Origin: Natrinema halophilum
GTDB lineage: Archaea; Halobacteriota; Halobacteria; Halobacteriales; Natrialbaceae
DNA length: 64,000 bases
Assembly (NCBI RefSeq): GCF_013402815.2
Contig: NZ_CP058601.1
Span: 682,001-746,000 of the forward strand
Reading direction: 5' to 3'
Shown here: positions 54,512-63,529 of the stretch, piece by piece
How positions within the stretch are numbered: the stretch's first letter is position 1
Layout of the letters: the number at the start of each line of letters is the position of its first letter
Translations under genes and position numbers: made by a program
Notes under the pieces: generated by a model
The model's input: the letters and a program-made list of their open reading frames with translations, nothing else
What the model was told of the DNA's origin: nothing
Database searches by the model: none

Positions 54512-55879
54512 ATGTCTGACTCCTTCAGTGAGGGTACCCTCGCGACCCGGCCTTCACGGTTCGGAGCCTGGCCGTCGCTGCTCGTCTCTGAAGCGAAACT
54601 GTTTCGAACGATCGGTTCGGCCGGTGTCGAAATCGGCCACGGTCTCGAGTTGGCGGGGCTTTCGCCTCGCCGCACCGCTCGACGTGTCTTGCTCTTCTTT
54701 CTGGTACTCACGTCACTCGTCGCAGTCCCGATTGCGCCGGCGCTCGCTCAAAGTATCGACGATACTGACGAGGGTGCAAGCGACGTCGACCAAGAGTCGA
54801 ACGAGGAAGGTGGTCTCGAGGGTGCGGTCGAACGTATCGTCGAGGGCCACGGCATTCTGGGCGGAGTGATCGTTCTGGTCATCGGCGGGGCCGTCCTGAC
54901 AGTTTGTGTCGAAAAATTAATTAGTTATCTTACTCGCGCAGCGCTGGGGCTAAAGCTATCGCTGTTTGCACTCGCGATAGTTTTCACGGGATTCGAGTTC
55001 GACGATACGATCCTCGCCCTCGTGCTCTCTGCTGGTAATCTGGAGACCGCTGCCCTCGGAACAGCACTCGGAACGGGGCTGGCGATCGTCGGGGCGACGC
55101 TCGCACTCGCGGCGATCGTCAGACCATTTCCAGTCGACATTCCCTCCGATTACGTCGTCCTTTTTGCGCTGGCACCGGTGCTGTTGCTACCGTTCGTCCT
55201 CGCGGGAACGCTGACGTTCGTCCACGGTCTCTTGCTTCTCGGTGCATTCGTACTGATATTCGGTTACATCATCCGTCGTGAATTCCAGCGGGAGACGCCG
55301 GTGTTCAGAAATACCGAACTCGGCGAAGAGATACGGGCCGACGGTGGCGCGACACTTCCGGCGCCAATTTCGCAGATCGCCGAAGATCGGTTCGTCGCCG
55401 ACCGGCCTGCTGCCGGAGTACTGTGGCTTCTGCTCGCTTTCCTCTCGCTAGTCGGCATCGTCTTCGCCTCGATGTTTCTCGAGGCGGGGTCGGAGGTCGT
55501 AATCGACGGATTGGGACTCGAGGAAACGGTGTTCGGTGCGACGGTACTGACGGTGATCCTCACGTTCGAAGACGTCATGCTGACGATCGAACCGGTCCGA
55601 CGAGGGGTTCCCGAAATCGGCGTCGGGAACGTAATCGGAAGCGTCCTCTTTTCGGTGACCGGAAACGTCGGCGTCATCATGCTTTTCAGCGACCTGGAGA
55701 TTTCGCAATCCGTGCTCAGGTTTCACCTTCCGTCAGTCATCCTCGTTACGATTCTGGCCGCGTACTTCCTCTACCAAGGCGAAGTAAGGCGGTGGCACGG
55801 CTATCTGCTCGGTGCCTGTTACGTCTCTTACTGGCTGATCGCTCTCGTGGTCTTCGGCGGTGTGCCCATCGGTGGGTAA
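54512..55879 (+). CDS. Cation/Ca2+ exchanger (CaCA)-like membrane protein 1
   Basis: 455 aa. N-terminal extension of about 105 residues including one extra hydrophobic segment (LLFFLVLTSLVAVPIAPALA, residues 60-80) and an acidic loop. Then two membrane repeats: TGFEFDDTILALVLSAGNLE (about residues 165-185) and GATVLTVILTFEDVMLTIEP followed by VRRGVPEIGVGNVIGSVLF (about 345-385). GNVIGS is the alpha-repeat signature, but the ion-binding GTSLPE block is replaced (ILTFEDVML). It probably moves a cation; which one is open. It lies 66 bases before a paralogue on the same strand. Confidence 0.78.
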   Translation: MSDSFSEGTLATRPSRFGAWPSLLVSEAKLFRTIGSAGVEIGHGLELAGLSPRRTARRVLLFFLVLTSLVAVPIAPALAQSIDDTDEGASDVDQESNEEGGLEGAVERIVEGHGILGGVIVLVIGGAVLTVCVEKLISYLTRAALGLKLSLFALAIVFTGFEFDDTILALVLSAGNLETAALGTALGTGLAIVGATLALAAIVRPFPVDIPSDYVVLFALAPVLLLPFVLAGTLTFVHGLLLLGAFVLIFGYIIRREFQRETPVFRNTELGEEIRADGGATLPAPISQIAEDRFVADRPAAGVLWLLLAFLSLVGIVFASMFLEAGSEVVIDGLGLEETVFGATVLTVILTFEDVMLTIEPVRRGVPEIGVGNVIGSVLFSVTGNVGVIMLFSDLEISQSVLRFHLPSVILVTILAAYFLYQGEVRRWHGYLLGACYVSYWLIALVVFGGVPIGG

Positions 55880-55945
55880 CCCGACCCGCCGTGACCTGCG
55901 ACACCGACCGATAGCTAAGTGCGTTGCAGGGGTACGGTAACGGAC

Positions 55946-57007
55946 ATGGTCACCCCGAGTTCGCCGGTGATCCTCGCCGGCGTCTTCCTCTTCGGCGTGG
56001 TGCTCGTCGTCTGGTGCGTCGAGGTCTTCATCGAGGCCGTCGCTCAGAGCGCCATCTCGCTCGGGATCTCCGGATTCTTTCTCGCTGTCGTTCTGGCCGG
56101 CATCGACCTCGAGAACGCGGTGCTCGGCGTGACTGCTGCCGTTGCCGACCTCCCGGGGCTCGCGGTTGGTACGGTATTCGGTGAATCGCTGTTCGTCCTT
56201 ACCGTCGCCGTCGGACTCGCAGGAATCGTCGTTCCGTTTCGAATGGATGTACCACGGGCGTACCTGCTTTTGCTCGTCGTCACGCCAGTTCCAGCGTTCG
56301 TGCTGTCACTCAGCGGCAGGCTCGATTTCCTCGATGGTGCCGTACTCGTCGGGCTATTCGTCCCCCTACTGGCGTACATTTTCTGGCACGAAAGGCGGTC
56401 CGAAACGACGTATTTGCTCCCCGAGGAGGTTCAGGAAGCGATCCAACTGGAGAACCGACCGGGGACTGAGGCTGCGGACGGCGGCGAAACGGGACGGCAA
56501 CCACTGGAGAGCGACCTGGACATCGATTTCGATTTCGACGAACTAGTGCCGTCGCTGGAGGACCGATCCGGGCGGTTCTCCCTTGGCGTTGCTTTACTCG
56601 CCGTAATTGGGATGACTATCGGCTCCGGACTGACGGTCTACAGCGCCGAAGGCATCTTCGTCGCGCTCGGTATCTCCGGGCTCGCATTTGGCGCGACGGT
56701 GCTGAGTTTTATCGCGTCGCTCGAGGAACTCGCGCTAACGCTCGAACCAGTCCGTCAAGGCCACCCGGAACTCGCGGTCGGGAACGTCGTCGGCAGCACC
56801 GTGTTTTACACGACGGCCAACCTCGGACTCGTCGCCTTGCTCCATCCCGTCGCAACCGGCGGTGACGTCCTGACGGTCCACTGGCCGTTTCTCGCCGGCA
56901 GTTTACTTCTCGTGTCGGCGACGCTCGCTCGAGGCCGCGTGACGCGTCTCAGTGGAATCGCCCTGATCGGCTGGTACGTCGGCTACTGGATCATCAATTA
57001 CCTGTGA
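55946..57007 (+). CDS. Cation/Ca2+ exchanger (CaCA)-like membrane protein 2
   Basis: 353 aa from ATG 55946 (MVTPSSPVILAGVFLFGVVL). Two alpha-like repeats: GISGFFLAVVLAGIDLENAV (about residues 35-60) and GATVLSFIASLEELALTLEP followed by VRQGHPELAVGNVVGSTVF (about 245-285). The second keeps a Glu pair (LEELALTLE) and GNVVGS as in canonical exchangers; the first is degenerate (LAGIDLENAV). About ten membrane segments, with an acidic loop (about 165-205). It is similar throughout to the preceding gene and lies immediately after it, so the two may form a complex. Confidence 0.78.
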   Translation: MVTPSSPVILAGVFLFGVVLVVWCVEVFIEAVAQSAISLGISGFFLAVVLAGIDLENAVLGVTAAVADLPGLAVGTVFGESLFVLTVAVGLAGIVVPFRMDVPRAYLLLLVVTPVPAFVLSLSGRLDFLDGAVLVGLFVPLLAYIFWHERRSETTYLLPEEVQEAIQLENRPGTEAADGGETGRQPLESDLDIDFDFDELVPSLEDRSGRFSLGVALLAVIGMTIGSGLTVYSAEGIFVALGISGLAFGATVLSFIASLEELALTLEPVRQGHPELAVGNVVGSTVFYTTANLGLVALLHPVATGGDVLTVHWPFLAGSLLLVSATLARGRVTRLSGIALIGWYVGYWIINYL

Positions 57008-57047
57008 GTTCCGATCGGCATCTCGATCCGATCGATTCATGGCGGGC

Positions 57048-57314
57048 TTATGATAGTATCGTCGCGATACCCGGCCCGAGGAGAACGCCACCGAGTACCG
57101 TTCCATATGCAAGAAACGCTAGCAGACTTTCGGGGAAAGCGAAAGCCAATACCACCATCCAGAAAACGTAGGCGAAACCGCCACCGATAGCGAGATCAGA
57201 GAGACGAATACGACTTGCTATCGTTATCCCAAAACCGAGTATCCCACTTAGGATCAGGACCAGGAATATAATCTGGCCGCGTAACGATTCGGGAACGAGC
57301 GAAACCAGTGCCAC
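57048..57314 (-). CDS. Small three-segment membrane protein, start uncertain
   Basis: 88 aa from a GTG at 57314; the frame stays open to 57584. Hydrophobic segments: GQIIFLVLILSGILGFGITI, IGGGFAYVFWMVVLAFAFPE and LLAFLAYGTVLGGVLLGPGI. They end at LSTOP 57048. The upstream part (to residue 1 of the longer frame) is Arg/Ser-rich and not membrane-like, so I prefer the short form. No family recognised. It is convergent with the exchanger-like gene 2. Confidence 0.5.
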   Translation of the reverse strand: MALVSLVPESLRGQIIFLVLILSGILGFGITIASRIRLSDLAIGGGFAYVFWMVVLAFAFPESLLAFLAYGTVLGGVLLGPGIATILS

Positions 57315-57718
57315 ACAACGTTGTCCAGCGGCCAGATCACATCCCCAGCGACGGAAAGTACTACTGCGCTTGTACTGATTCGTTTTGCCCTCCCTTCCAT
57401 AGTTAATACATAGTCTTGTTTTTATACTAATACACGCGTTAAGAGGTTCTCGAGTCGCCATTCTCTTAGAGCCGAAAAACGATCCGGAACTGGCCGAATT
57501 CGCGGGGATTCGGGTCGGTTTCTGAAATGATCGAGGAAACGGGGTCGGTCGGAAAACAGACATTAGGGACCGATAAAATAGCATTGTGGTATCGGAATGT
57601 GGAAAAGTCGATCTTGAGCGGGGAACGATCGAGCCTGTTTATTGTTCATTCTCGACACTCCGTTACCCGGTACGCAGGGTAACCCGGACTGACGTCCGGC
57701 GCGGCGTACTGAGAGACT
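57315..57718. other. Intergenic region before the sugar-dehydrogenase gene
   Basis: About 400 bases. The minus frame of the membrane protein may extend into it. The AT-rich part at 57560-57600 and 57630-57650 could hold the promoter for the 57719 gene. Nothing else is seen. Confidence 0.45.
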
Positions 57719-59899
57719 ATGACACGAAACGACGACGACAAATCGGCGTTTTCGAGGCGAACGGTCCTCCGCTCGTCGGCGGCGCTCTCCGTCGCAGGCC
57801 TCGCACTGCCGGTGGCGGCACAGGATGAGGCTATAACTGGCGAAATCAGGCTCGGCGGTCGGACGAGCGGCTGGGTTGGTATATCGCCGGATTCGATCGC
57901 TGACGAACGAAATCCGACGCTCACGCTAGTTCAGGGCCAACAGTATACGCTCACGTGGGAAAACCTCGATGGGACGGGGCACAACTTCAACATCGAGAGC
58001 GAAGCGGACGAACAGTTCGTCTCGACGGAAATCATTTCGACTGCGGGCGAAACGCAGACCGTCGAGTTCACCGCCGAAGAAGGGATGGCGGAATATTACT
58101 GCGCTCCTCATCCCAACTCGATGCGCGGCCAGGTCGAACTCGTAGACGAGGCCGGAGACGGCGGCGAGGAGGCCCAGATGCCCGATCAACTGATCGGTGA
58201 CGGCCCGACTGTCGGTATCGAGACGGTTGCGGAAGGATTGAGCGCGCCGACGAGTCTTACCGTCGCCGACGAGGATGCCGATCGGCGATTCATAACCGAT
58301 CAGACTGGGCAAATCTACGTCCACGGTCCTGACGGGCTCCAGGAGGAACCGTTCCTCGATATTTCGGATCAGCTCGTCGAGTTCATGGAGTTCGACGAAC
58401 GCGGTCTACTCGGCCTCGCGTTCCACCCCGACTTCGCCGAGAACGGCCGGTTCTACGTCCGGTACAGCTCGCCGTCGCGGGAGGGAACGCCAGAAGACTA
58501 CGATCACACGTTCGTCCTCTCGGAGTTCCAGACATCCGGCGACGACAACGAAACAGCCGATCCCGACTCCGAGCGGACGATCCTCGAAATTCCGGAGCCT
58601 CAGTTCAACCACAACTCGGGTGCGCTCGCCTTCGGTCCCGACGGGTATCTCTACGTCGCCACCGGTGACGGCGGCGGGGCGAACGACGTCGGCCTCGGGC
58701 ACGTCGAGGACTGGTACGACGAGAACGACGGCGGCAACGGCCAGGACACCGCTGAGAATCTCCTCGGCGGAATCCTCCGAATCGACGTCGACCAGGAGGG
58801 TGAGGAGACGCCGTACGCGATCCCGGACGATAACCCGCTCGTCGACACGGAGGGCCAGCGCAGCGAATACTTCGCCTGGGGCTTTCGAAACCCCTGGGGA
58901 ATGTCCTTTACCGACGACGGTCAACTTCTCGCCGCAGACGTGGGACAGAACCTCTTCGAGAGCGTCAACTACGTCCAGAACGGCGGCAACTACAGCTGGA
59001 ACGTCAAAGAAGGTGCACACTGCTTTAGTACGGAGACGCCTCAGGAGCCTCCTCAGGACTGCCCGCGGAGTACACCCGACGACGTTCGAGGTGGTGAACC
59101 ACTACTCGATCCGGTCATTGAGTACCCACACGAGGTCGGAATCCTCCGGTCCGATACCGGCAACGGCGGTGGCAACGAGACTGAAGGTGGCAACGAAACG
59201 GTAGGCGACAACGAGGGGGAAATCAGTAACGAGACTGCAGACGGAAACGGCGCCACTGACGGCGGCCTCGGCGTTAGCGGCGGCCAAATCGGCGTCTCCG
59301 TTACCGGCGGCTACCTCTACGAAGGTAGCGAGATCAGCGAACTCGAGGGAACGTACGTCTTCGGCGACTGGAGCATCGACGGCGAGAGTCCGGGGACGGT
59401 CTTTCTCGCCCGACCGACCGAGGGATGGCAGGAAGCCGACGGTGGCGAGGACCTGGAGGACATGTTCCTCGACCCGCCGACGGAAGACGAGGGCAACGAA
59501 ACCGATGGCGGAAACGAAACTGACGGGGAGACCGGTGGAGACGGCGCCGGAGATACGACCCAGGATGGGTTGTGGCCCATCGAACAGATCCAGCTACAGG
59601 GCGAGGCCGCCGAAAACGGTCGACCAAACAGATTCGTCTACGCGTTCGGTGAGGGTGCCGACGGCGAAATCTACGTCCTCACCACTAGCACGTCGACGGT
59701 AGAAGGTGAGGGAGCCGTTCACCGCCTCGTCCCTGCCGAAGGCGGCGACGGCGAAGAAATGGGAGACGGCGATGAAGTAGCTGCTGACGACGATGCGGGT
59801 GACGAGACCGAAACTGCCGCCGATAACGAGACGACAATCGGCAACGAAACGGAAACCGAAAACGAAACGACGACTACCAACGAAACGAACGGGGTGTAA
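57719..59899 (+). CDS. Tat-exported cupredoxin fused to PQQ-type sugar dehydrogenase-like propeller
   Basis: 726 aa. Tat signal SRRTVLRSSAALSVAGLALP (residues 12-31). Cupredoxin domain (about 37-140) with a complete type-1 copper set, His88, Cys128, His131, Met135 (GTGHNFNIES, YYCAPHPNSM). Then a GSDH/Yliii-like six-bladed propeller (about 160-640): LGLAFHPDFAENGRFYVRYS, GALAFGPDGYLYVATGDGGG, AWGFRNPWGMSF. Ten Asn-Glu-Thr N-glycosylation sequons are clustered in linkers and the C-terminal tail. Electrons from sugar oxidation could pass internally to the copper site. The substrate is unknown. Confidence 0.85.
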   Translation: MTRNDDDKSAFSRRTVLRSSAALSVAGLALPVAAQDEAITGEIRLGGRTSGWVGISPDSIADERNPTLTLVQGQQYTLTWENLDGTGHNFNIESEADEQFVSTEIISTAGETQTVEFTAEEGMAEYYCAPHPNSMRGQVELVDEAGDGGEEAQMPDQLIGDGPTVGIETVAEGLSAPTSLTVADEDADRRFITDQTGQIYVHGPDGLQEEPFLDISDQLVEFMEFDERGLLGLAFHPDFAENGRFYVRYSSPSREGTPEDYDHTFVLSEFQTSGDDNETADPDSERTILEIPEPQFNHNSGALAFGPDGYLYVATGDGGGANDVGLGHVEDWYDENDGGNGQDTAENLLGGILRIDVDQEGEETPYAIPDDNPLVDTEGQRSEYFAWGFRNPWGMSFTDDGQLLAADVGQNLFESVNYVQNGGNYSWNVKEGAHCFSTETPQEPPQDCPRSTPDDVRGGEPLLDPVIEYPHEVGILRSDTGNGGGNETEGGNETVGDNEGEISNETADGNGATDGGLGVSGGQIGVSVTGGYLYEGSEISELEGTYVFGDWSIDGESPGTVFLARPTEGWQEADGGEDLEDMFLDPPTEDEGNETDGGNETDGETGGDGAGDTTQDGLWPIEQIQLQGEAAENGRPNRFVYAFGEGADGEIYVLTTSTSTVEGEGAVHRLVPAEGGDGEEMGDGDEVAADDDAGDETETAADNETTIGNETETENETTTTNETNGV

Positions 59900-59932
59900 T
59901 CACCACTCTCGCCCTCGGCCCTCGAGACGCTT

Positions 59933-60048
59933 CCTTCCGTCGGGACGTACAGGAGGCAGCGCCTTCCGTCGGGACGTACAGGAGGCAGCGCCTTCCGTCG
60001 GGACGTACAGGAGGCAGCGCCTTCCGTCGGGACGTACAGGAGGCCGCG
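59933..60048. repeat. 29-bp tandem repeat, four copies
   Basis: Units 59933-59961, 59962-59990, 59991-60019 and 60020-60048. The first three are identical and the last differs at one base. Unit starts CCTTCCGTCGGGACGTACAG. It lies between the stops of two convergent quinoprotein genes. Not CRISPR: there are no spacers. Confidence 0.97.
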
Positions 60049-60133
60049 AACGTAAGGTGACGGCTGGTGGCGAATTCGAGGGGCTCGACGGCCGATCCGG
60101 GTCGAAAAAAGTACCGACGGCGGTTCGACGGCG

Positions 60134-62167
60134 TTACTCCTCGAGCGAGTAGACGGCGATCGTATTGCCTTCTTCCTCGACCTGGTTACCGCCCCCGCCC
60201 TGTATCGCGACGTATTGCTTCCCTTCGTTCGGGTCGTACCAGCTCACCGGCGCGCCGTCGACTCCGTGATTGCCGACAACGTTCGTGGACAGGCGCTCGC
60301 CCGTTTCGGTGTCGAAGGCGTGGAGATACCCGCCGGGGCCGCCGGCGAACGTCACGCCCGTCGCGGTCGTCAGCGACCCACCCCACGGCGGACCGACTTT
60401 CCAGCTGAACCAGCTCTGCCATTTCACGTCACCGGTGAGCGGATCGATACCGGCGATTACTCCGGCGTTCTCGTTCCACGCGGGAACTTCCTCGTTCTGG
60501 AACTGTTGGGTTTCGTCCTCTTCTTCGTCGTTGTCACCTTCGTCCTCGCGTTCTCGCTCTTCGTGGAGGTCGCCTCCGTCATCGCCCTCTGTTTCGTTGT
60601 CGACTGCAGTTTCGTTCCCGATGGGTTCCGTTTCGTTGCCGATTGCCGTCTCGTTGCCGGTATCGGTAACGTTGCCGTCTTCCTCACCTGGTGCCGCGCC
60701 ACCCTCTCGCTGACCGGCTTCTTCCGCTTTTTCCGCGTCGGCCGGCTCCTCTTCGGTCGTCTCGTCACCCTCTCGCTGCTCTCCTTCCTCGGCCATGACC
60801 GGCTCCGTCTTTCGGACGGTGTCCATCCCGATGTAGGTCTGTCCGGCCTCGTACTCGACTTCGAACCAGGAGAACTTGATCGGATAGTTGGTTCCCTTGA
60901 CGACCAGCGTCTGCGTCTCGGGGTCGTACGCGCTCGGCTGGGGATTCGTGCCGCCGATGAGGTCCGGCATGATCCAGGGGGCGCTCTCGAGGTCGTCGTA
61001 CGGCGGCAGGTTGAACGTGTTCAGATGCTGGACGAACTCGTCGCTGCGCTGGTGGAGCTGTCCGGTCTCCATGTCGACCGTGTATACCCAGCCTGTTTTT
61101 CCGGGCCAGGTTGCGAATTTTCGCGTCTCGCCGTCGACGTCCGCCTCGAAGACGATCGGGGGACTCGGGGAATCGTAGTCCCACCAGTCGTGGGGCGAGT
61201 CCTGGTGATGCCACTGGTATTCGCCGTCGGACGTGTTGACTGCGACCTTTCCACACGAATATGGATTGTATCCCGGTCTGACGGTGCCGTACCAGGGCCC
61301 CGGATTCGCCGACGGAATGACGACCGTCCCCTCGTCGGGTTCGACCGCGCCGGACGCCCAGGCGGTCGCGCCGCCGTGCTGCCAGGATTCGCCCACCCAC
61401 TCGTGTTCCGGCGTCATGTTGACGCGCCACTGCGGCTGGCCGCCATCGAGCGAGATACCGTCGAAGAATCCGCTGACGCCGAATTCGCCGCCGAAGCTGC
61501 CCTTCATCAGCATACCGTCGTAGATCAGTGGAGGAAACGAAGACGTGGTTCCGCGCGAGCGCTCCCACTGGAGTTCTTCGTGCATGAGGTCGTCGGCGAC
61601 TTCGCCGCGATAGGCCGCCGCGCCGTTGTAGTACCACCGCTCTTCGCCGGTGTACCGGTCTATCGCGATGACTCCCAGGTCCAGCGTACTTTTATAAACA
61701 GTATCGCCGAGGATGGCCGGGCCACGTTCGGCTGGCGGTGTCGCGTCGGATGCGCCGACGACCGGTCGGTAGAAGTGTCGCCACAGGATTTCCCCGGACC
61801 GTGCGTTGATCGCGTACAGCAGATCCGGCCCAACGGTCGTATACATGATCGGTGGATCGCCGTCCACGATGACTGGCGATCCCTGGAAGTCGTTCGGATG
61901 GTCCGCGACCTCGAGTCGATACTCGTTTTCCAGTTGATCGACGTTCTCGGGTGTGATGACGTCGGCCGTCGAGTGGCGCTGTGCCTCGTACGAACCGCCC
62001 GCGAGAAGCCAGTTAGTCGGCTCTTCACCCGTCTGTCGAAGGTCCTCTTCGGTAACGTCTACTTCCGGTATCTGATCGGTGTCTCCCTGTTCGACGATTG
62101 ATTCACCCGGTTTTTCGTTCCACGGTGCGTCTTCCGGTAGTTCGACGAGATGAGATTCGTATGTCAT
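60134..62167 (-). CDS. PQQ-type quinoprotein dehydrogenase (eight-bladed propeller), no signal peptide
   Basis: 677 aa. N-terminus MTYESHLVELPEDAPWNEKP is acidic and without a signal. Propeller repeats with the tryptophan-docking pattern: LLYAINARSGEILWRHFYRP, GVIAIDRYTGEERWYYN, YNPYSCGKVAVNTSDGEYQW, GYLHAFDTETGERLS, typical of the methanol/alcohol-dehydrogenase-like quinoprotein family. Residues about 460-558 are an inserted acidic loop with five N-glycosylation sequons (four NET, one NVT). It is 15 bases after a Tat-signal gene that could export it by hitchhiking. The substrate is probably an alcohol or sugar. Catalytic Asp/Ca ligands could not be assigned by eye. Confidence 0.8.
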   Translation of the reverse strand: MTYESHLVELPEDAPWNEKPGESIVEQGDTDQIPEVDVTEEDLRQTGEEPTNWLLAGGSYEAQRHSTADVITPENVDQLENEYRLEVADHPNDFQGSPVIVDGDPPIMYTTVGPDLLYAINARSGEILWRHFYRPVVGASDATPPAERGPAILGDTVYKSTLDLGVIAIDRYTGEERWYYNGAAAYRGEVADDLMHEELQWERSRGTTSSFPPLIYDGMLMKGSFGGEFGVSGFFDGISLDGGQPQWRVNMTPEHEWVGESWQHGGATAWASGAVEPDEGTVVIPSANPGPWYGTVRPGYNPYSCGKVAVNTSDGEYQWHHQDSPHDWWDYDSPSPPIVFEADVDGETRKFATWPGKTGWVYTVDMETGQLHQRSDEFVQHLNTFNLPPYDDLESAPWIMPDLIGGTNPQPSAYDPETQTLVVKGTNYPIKFSWFEVEYEAGQTYIGMDTVRKTEPVMAEEGEQREGDETTEEEPADAEKAEEAGQREGGAAPGEEDGNVTDTGNETAIGNETEPIGNETAVDNETEGDDGGDLHEEREREDEGDNDEEEDETQQFQNEEVPAWNENAGVIAGIDPLTGDVKWQSWFSWKVGPPWGGSLTTATGVTFAGGPGGYLHAFDTETGERLSTNVVGNHGVDGAPVSWYDPNEGKQYVAIQGGGGNQVEEEGNTIAVYSLEE

Positions 62168-62182
62168 TCGTGTTCACCCTGG

Positions 62183-63121
62183 TTAGTTGGTTACCTGGTT
62201 TCTCGGCGCCCGCTTGTCGTCCGTGATCCGGATGACATCGCCGATCAGGAACTCCTGGGCGATGATCATCAACGCGGTGCTGGCGGTCGTCAATGTCGTG
62301 AGGTGATCGTCCGCGATGTCGCCGTCCGCGAGGTCGCGCGCGGCCGACCCCATCAGGTAGTAACCGCCGAGCATCGATTTGACGTCCCAGAGCCCCTGGT
62401 CTATCATCTCGCCCGTGATCAGCGGTTCGCGCTGCCACAGGAAGTGGTCGAGGCCATCGATCCACAGTAACGAACCTTCCGCAGCCCGTTGGTGGAGCGG
62501 CGCGACGTACTCGTGAACGACACCGTCATCGACGGCGTTCGCCGGCGGATAGTCGCCCGTCTTCATCCACCAGGAAAGTTGTTCACGTGCGTTTACGATG
62601 TTCATCACCAGCGCCGTCTGCTCCTGCTCGGAGAACCCGACTTCCGATAGCGTCGCCGGGAGCGCATCGATGTGGAGCAGTTGCCGCGTCGTCTCCTCGA
62701 TGTGCTCCGGCGTGAACCCCGGCAAGTTCTCCTCTGCACTCGCGAAGAACCCTACCTCAGCGAGGTGGTCGTTGATCGCCCACGCTGCCGTCGTCAGTTC
62801 TTGATAGGCCGACGCGTCCTGTTCAGGAACCCCCATCGCCTCGAGTTCGGCCAACAGTCCGAAGCTACCCTCAAGGCCGGCCAGTTGCTCGCTCAGCAGC
62901 GTCGCGTCGAGCGTTCCTGTCAGGTCGTTTTGCACCGCCTCTCCCATCTCGGCGAGACCCTCTGCGGTTCCGCTCGAGACCTCCGATCGGAGATCCTGTA
63001 ACGTCGCACCGGCGACGGCACCGCCGGCGACGACGCCGAGCGCTTTCAGGAATTCGCGACGGTCCTCGTCGCTTACGTCCCCGTAGCTGTATCGTTCTTC
63101 TGGATTGGTACCGTATACCAT
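62183..63121 (-). CDS. Tat-signal protein, probable partner of the quinoprotein
   Basis: 312 aa from ATG 63121 (MVYGTNPEERYSYGDVSDED). DRREFLKALGVVAGGAVAGA (residues 20-39) is a twin-arginine signal. The mature protein is almost all helical (LAEMGEAVQNDLTGTLDATL, LTTAAWAINDHLAEVGFFAS, EHIEETTRQLLHIDALPATL). No cofactor motif is evident. Its end is 15 bases from the quinoprotein gene. The operon order (Tat partner first, enzyme without signal second) resembles Tat export of a complex in which one subunit bears the signal. The frame is open to 63148, but the ATG at 63121 is preferred. Confidence 0.75.
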   Translation of the reverse strand: MVYGTNPEERYSYGDVSDEDRREFLKALGVVAGGAVAGATLQDLRSEVSSGTAEGLAEMGEAVQNDLTGTLDATLLSEQLAGLEGSFGLLAELEAMGVPEQDASAYQELTTAAWAINDHLAEVGFFASAEENLPGFTPEHIEETTRQLLHIDALPATLSEVGFSEQEQTALVMNIVNAREQLSWWMKTGDYPPANAVDDGVVHEYVAPLHQRAAEGSLLWIDGLDHFLWQREPLITGEMIDQGLWDVKSMLGGYYLMGSAARDLADGDIADDHLTTLTTASTALMIIAQEFLIGDVIRITDDKRAPRNQVTN

Positions 63122-63529
63122 GGCACTCTCTGAGGGACGTGGTCCCACTCATTAAGATGCTTCCACCGTTTTCGATTTGAAATATATTTCTTCAGACGAC
63201 TCGAACCGCTGGATTTGCGTGGAATGTATGCAGAACAAGGTATGTTACCACAACACGTACTTAGAACGAATTCGGTCGGATAATCGGGAATTTCCCTTGC
63301 CGATGGTAATTTTTATCGGCGTCAGGATGCTGCTCGATACGGTATTACTCTGTTAGAAGAAATTTCCGCGCGCTTCATCATGGAAAGTCACCTTCGTGAT
63401 TCGAATCGTTCCGTTGGTGGGCTCTACCACCGACTGTCATCTCGTTCCGTCAAAACGTACTCTGGCTGTGAGACTCATGTTAAGCACTGATGAAGGATGT
63501 GACGTTATATACTCATCTAGTGAGATAAT
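63122..63529. other. AT-rich gene-free stretch
   Basis: About 400 bases between the divergently located quinoprotein operon and the HalOD1 gene. AT-rich islands at 63170-63195 and 63300-63320 may hold the quinoprotein operon promoter on the minus strand. Open frames here are short and unconvincing. Confidence 0.5.

Noticed and set aside
59933-60048. CRISPR array from four regular repeats
   Set aside because: Repeat units abut directly with no spacers, and no cas gene is in the window.
60215-62101. Long open frame on the plus strand (628 aa) opposite the quinoprotein gene
   Set aside because: It lies wholly antisense to a gene with clear propeller repeats. Its sequence (Arg/Val/Asp-rich, no motifs) is what GC-rich antisense codons give.
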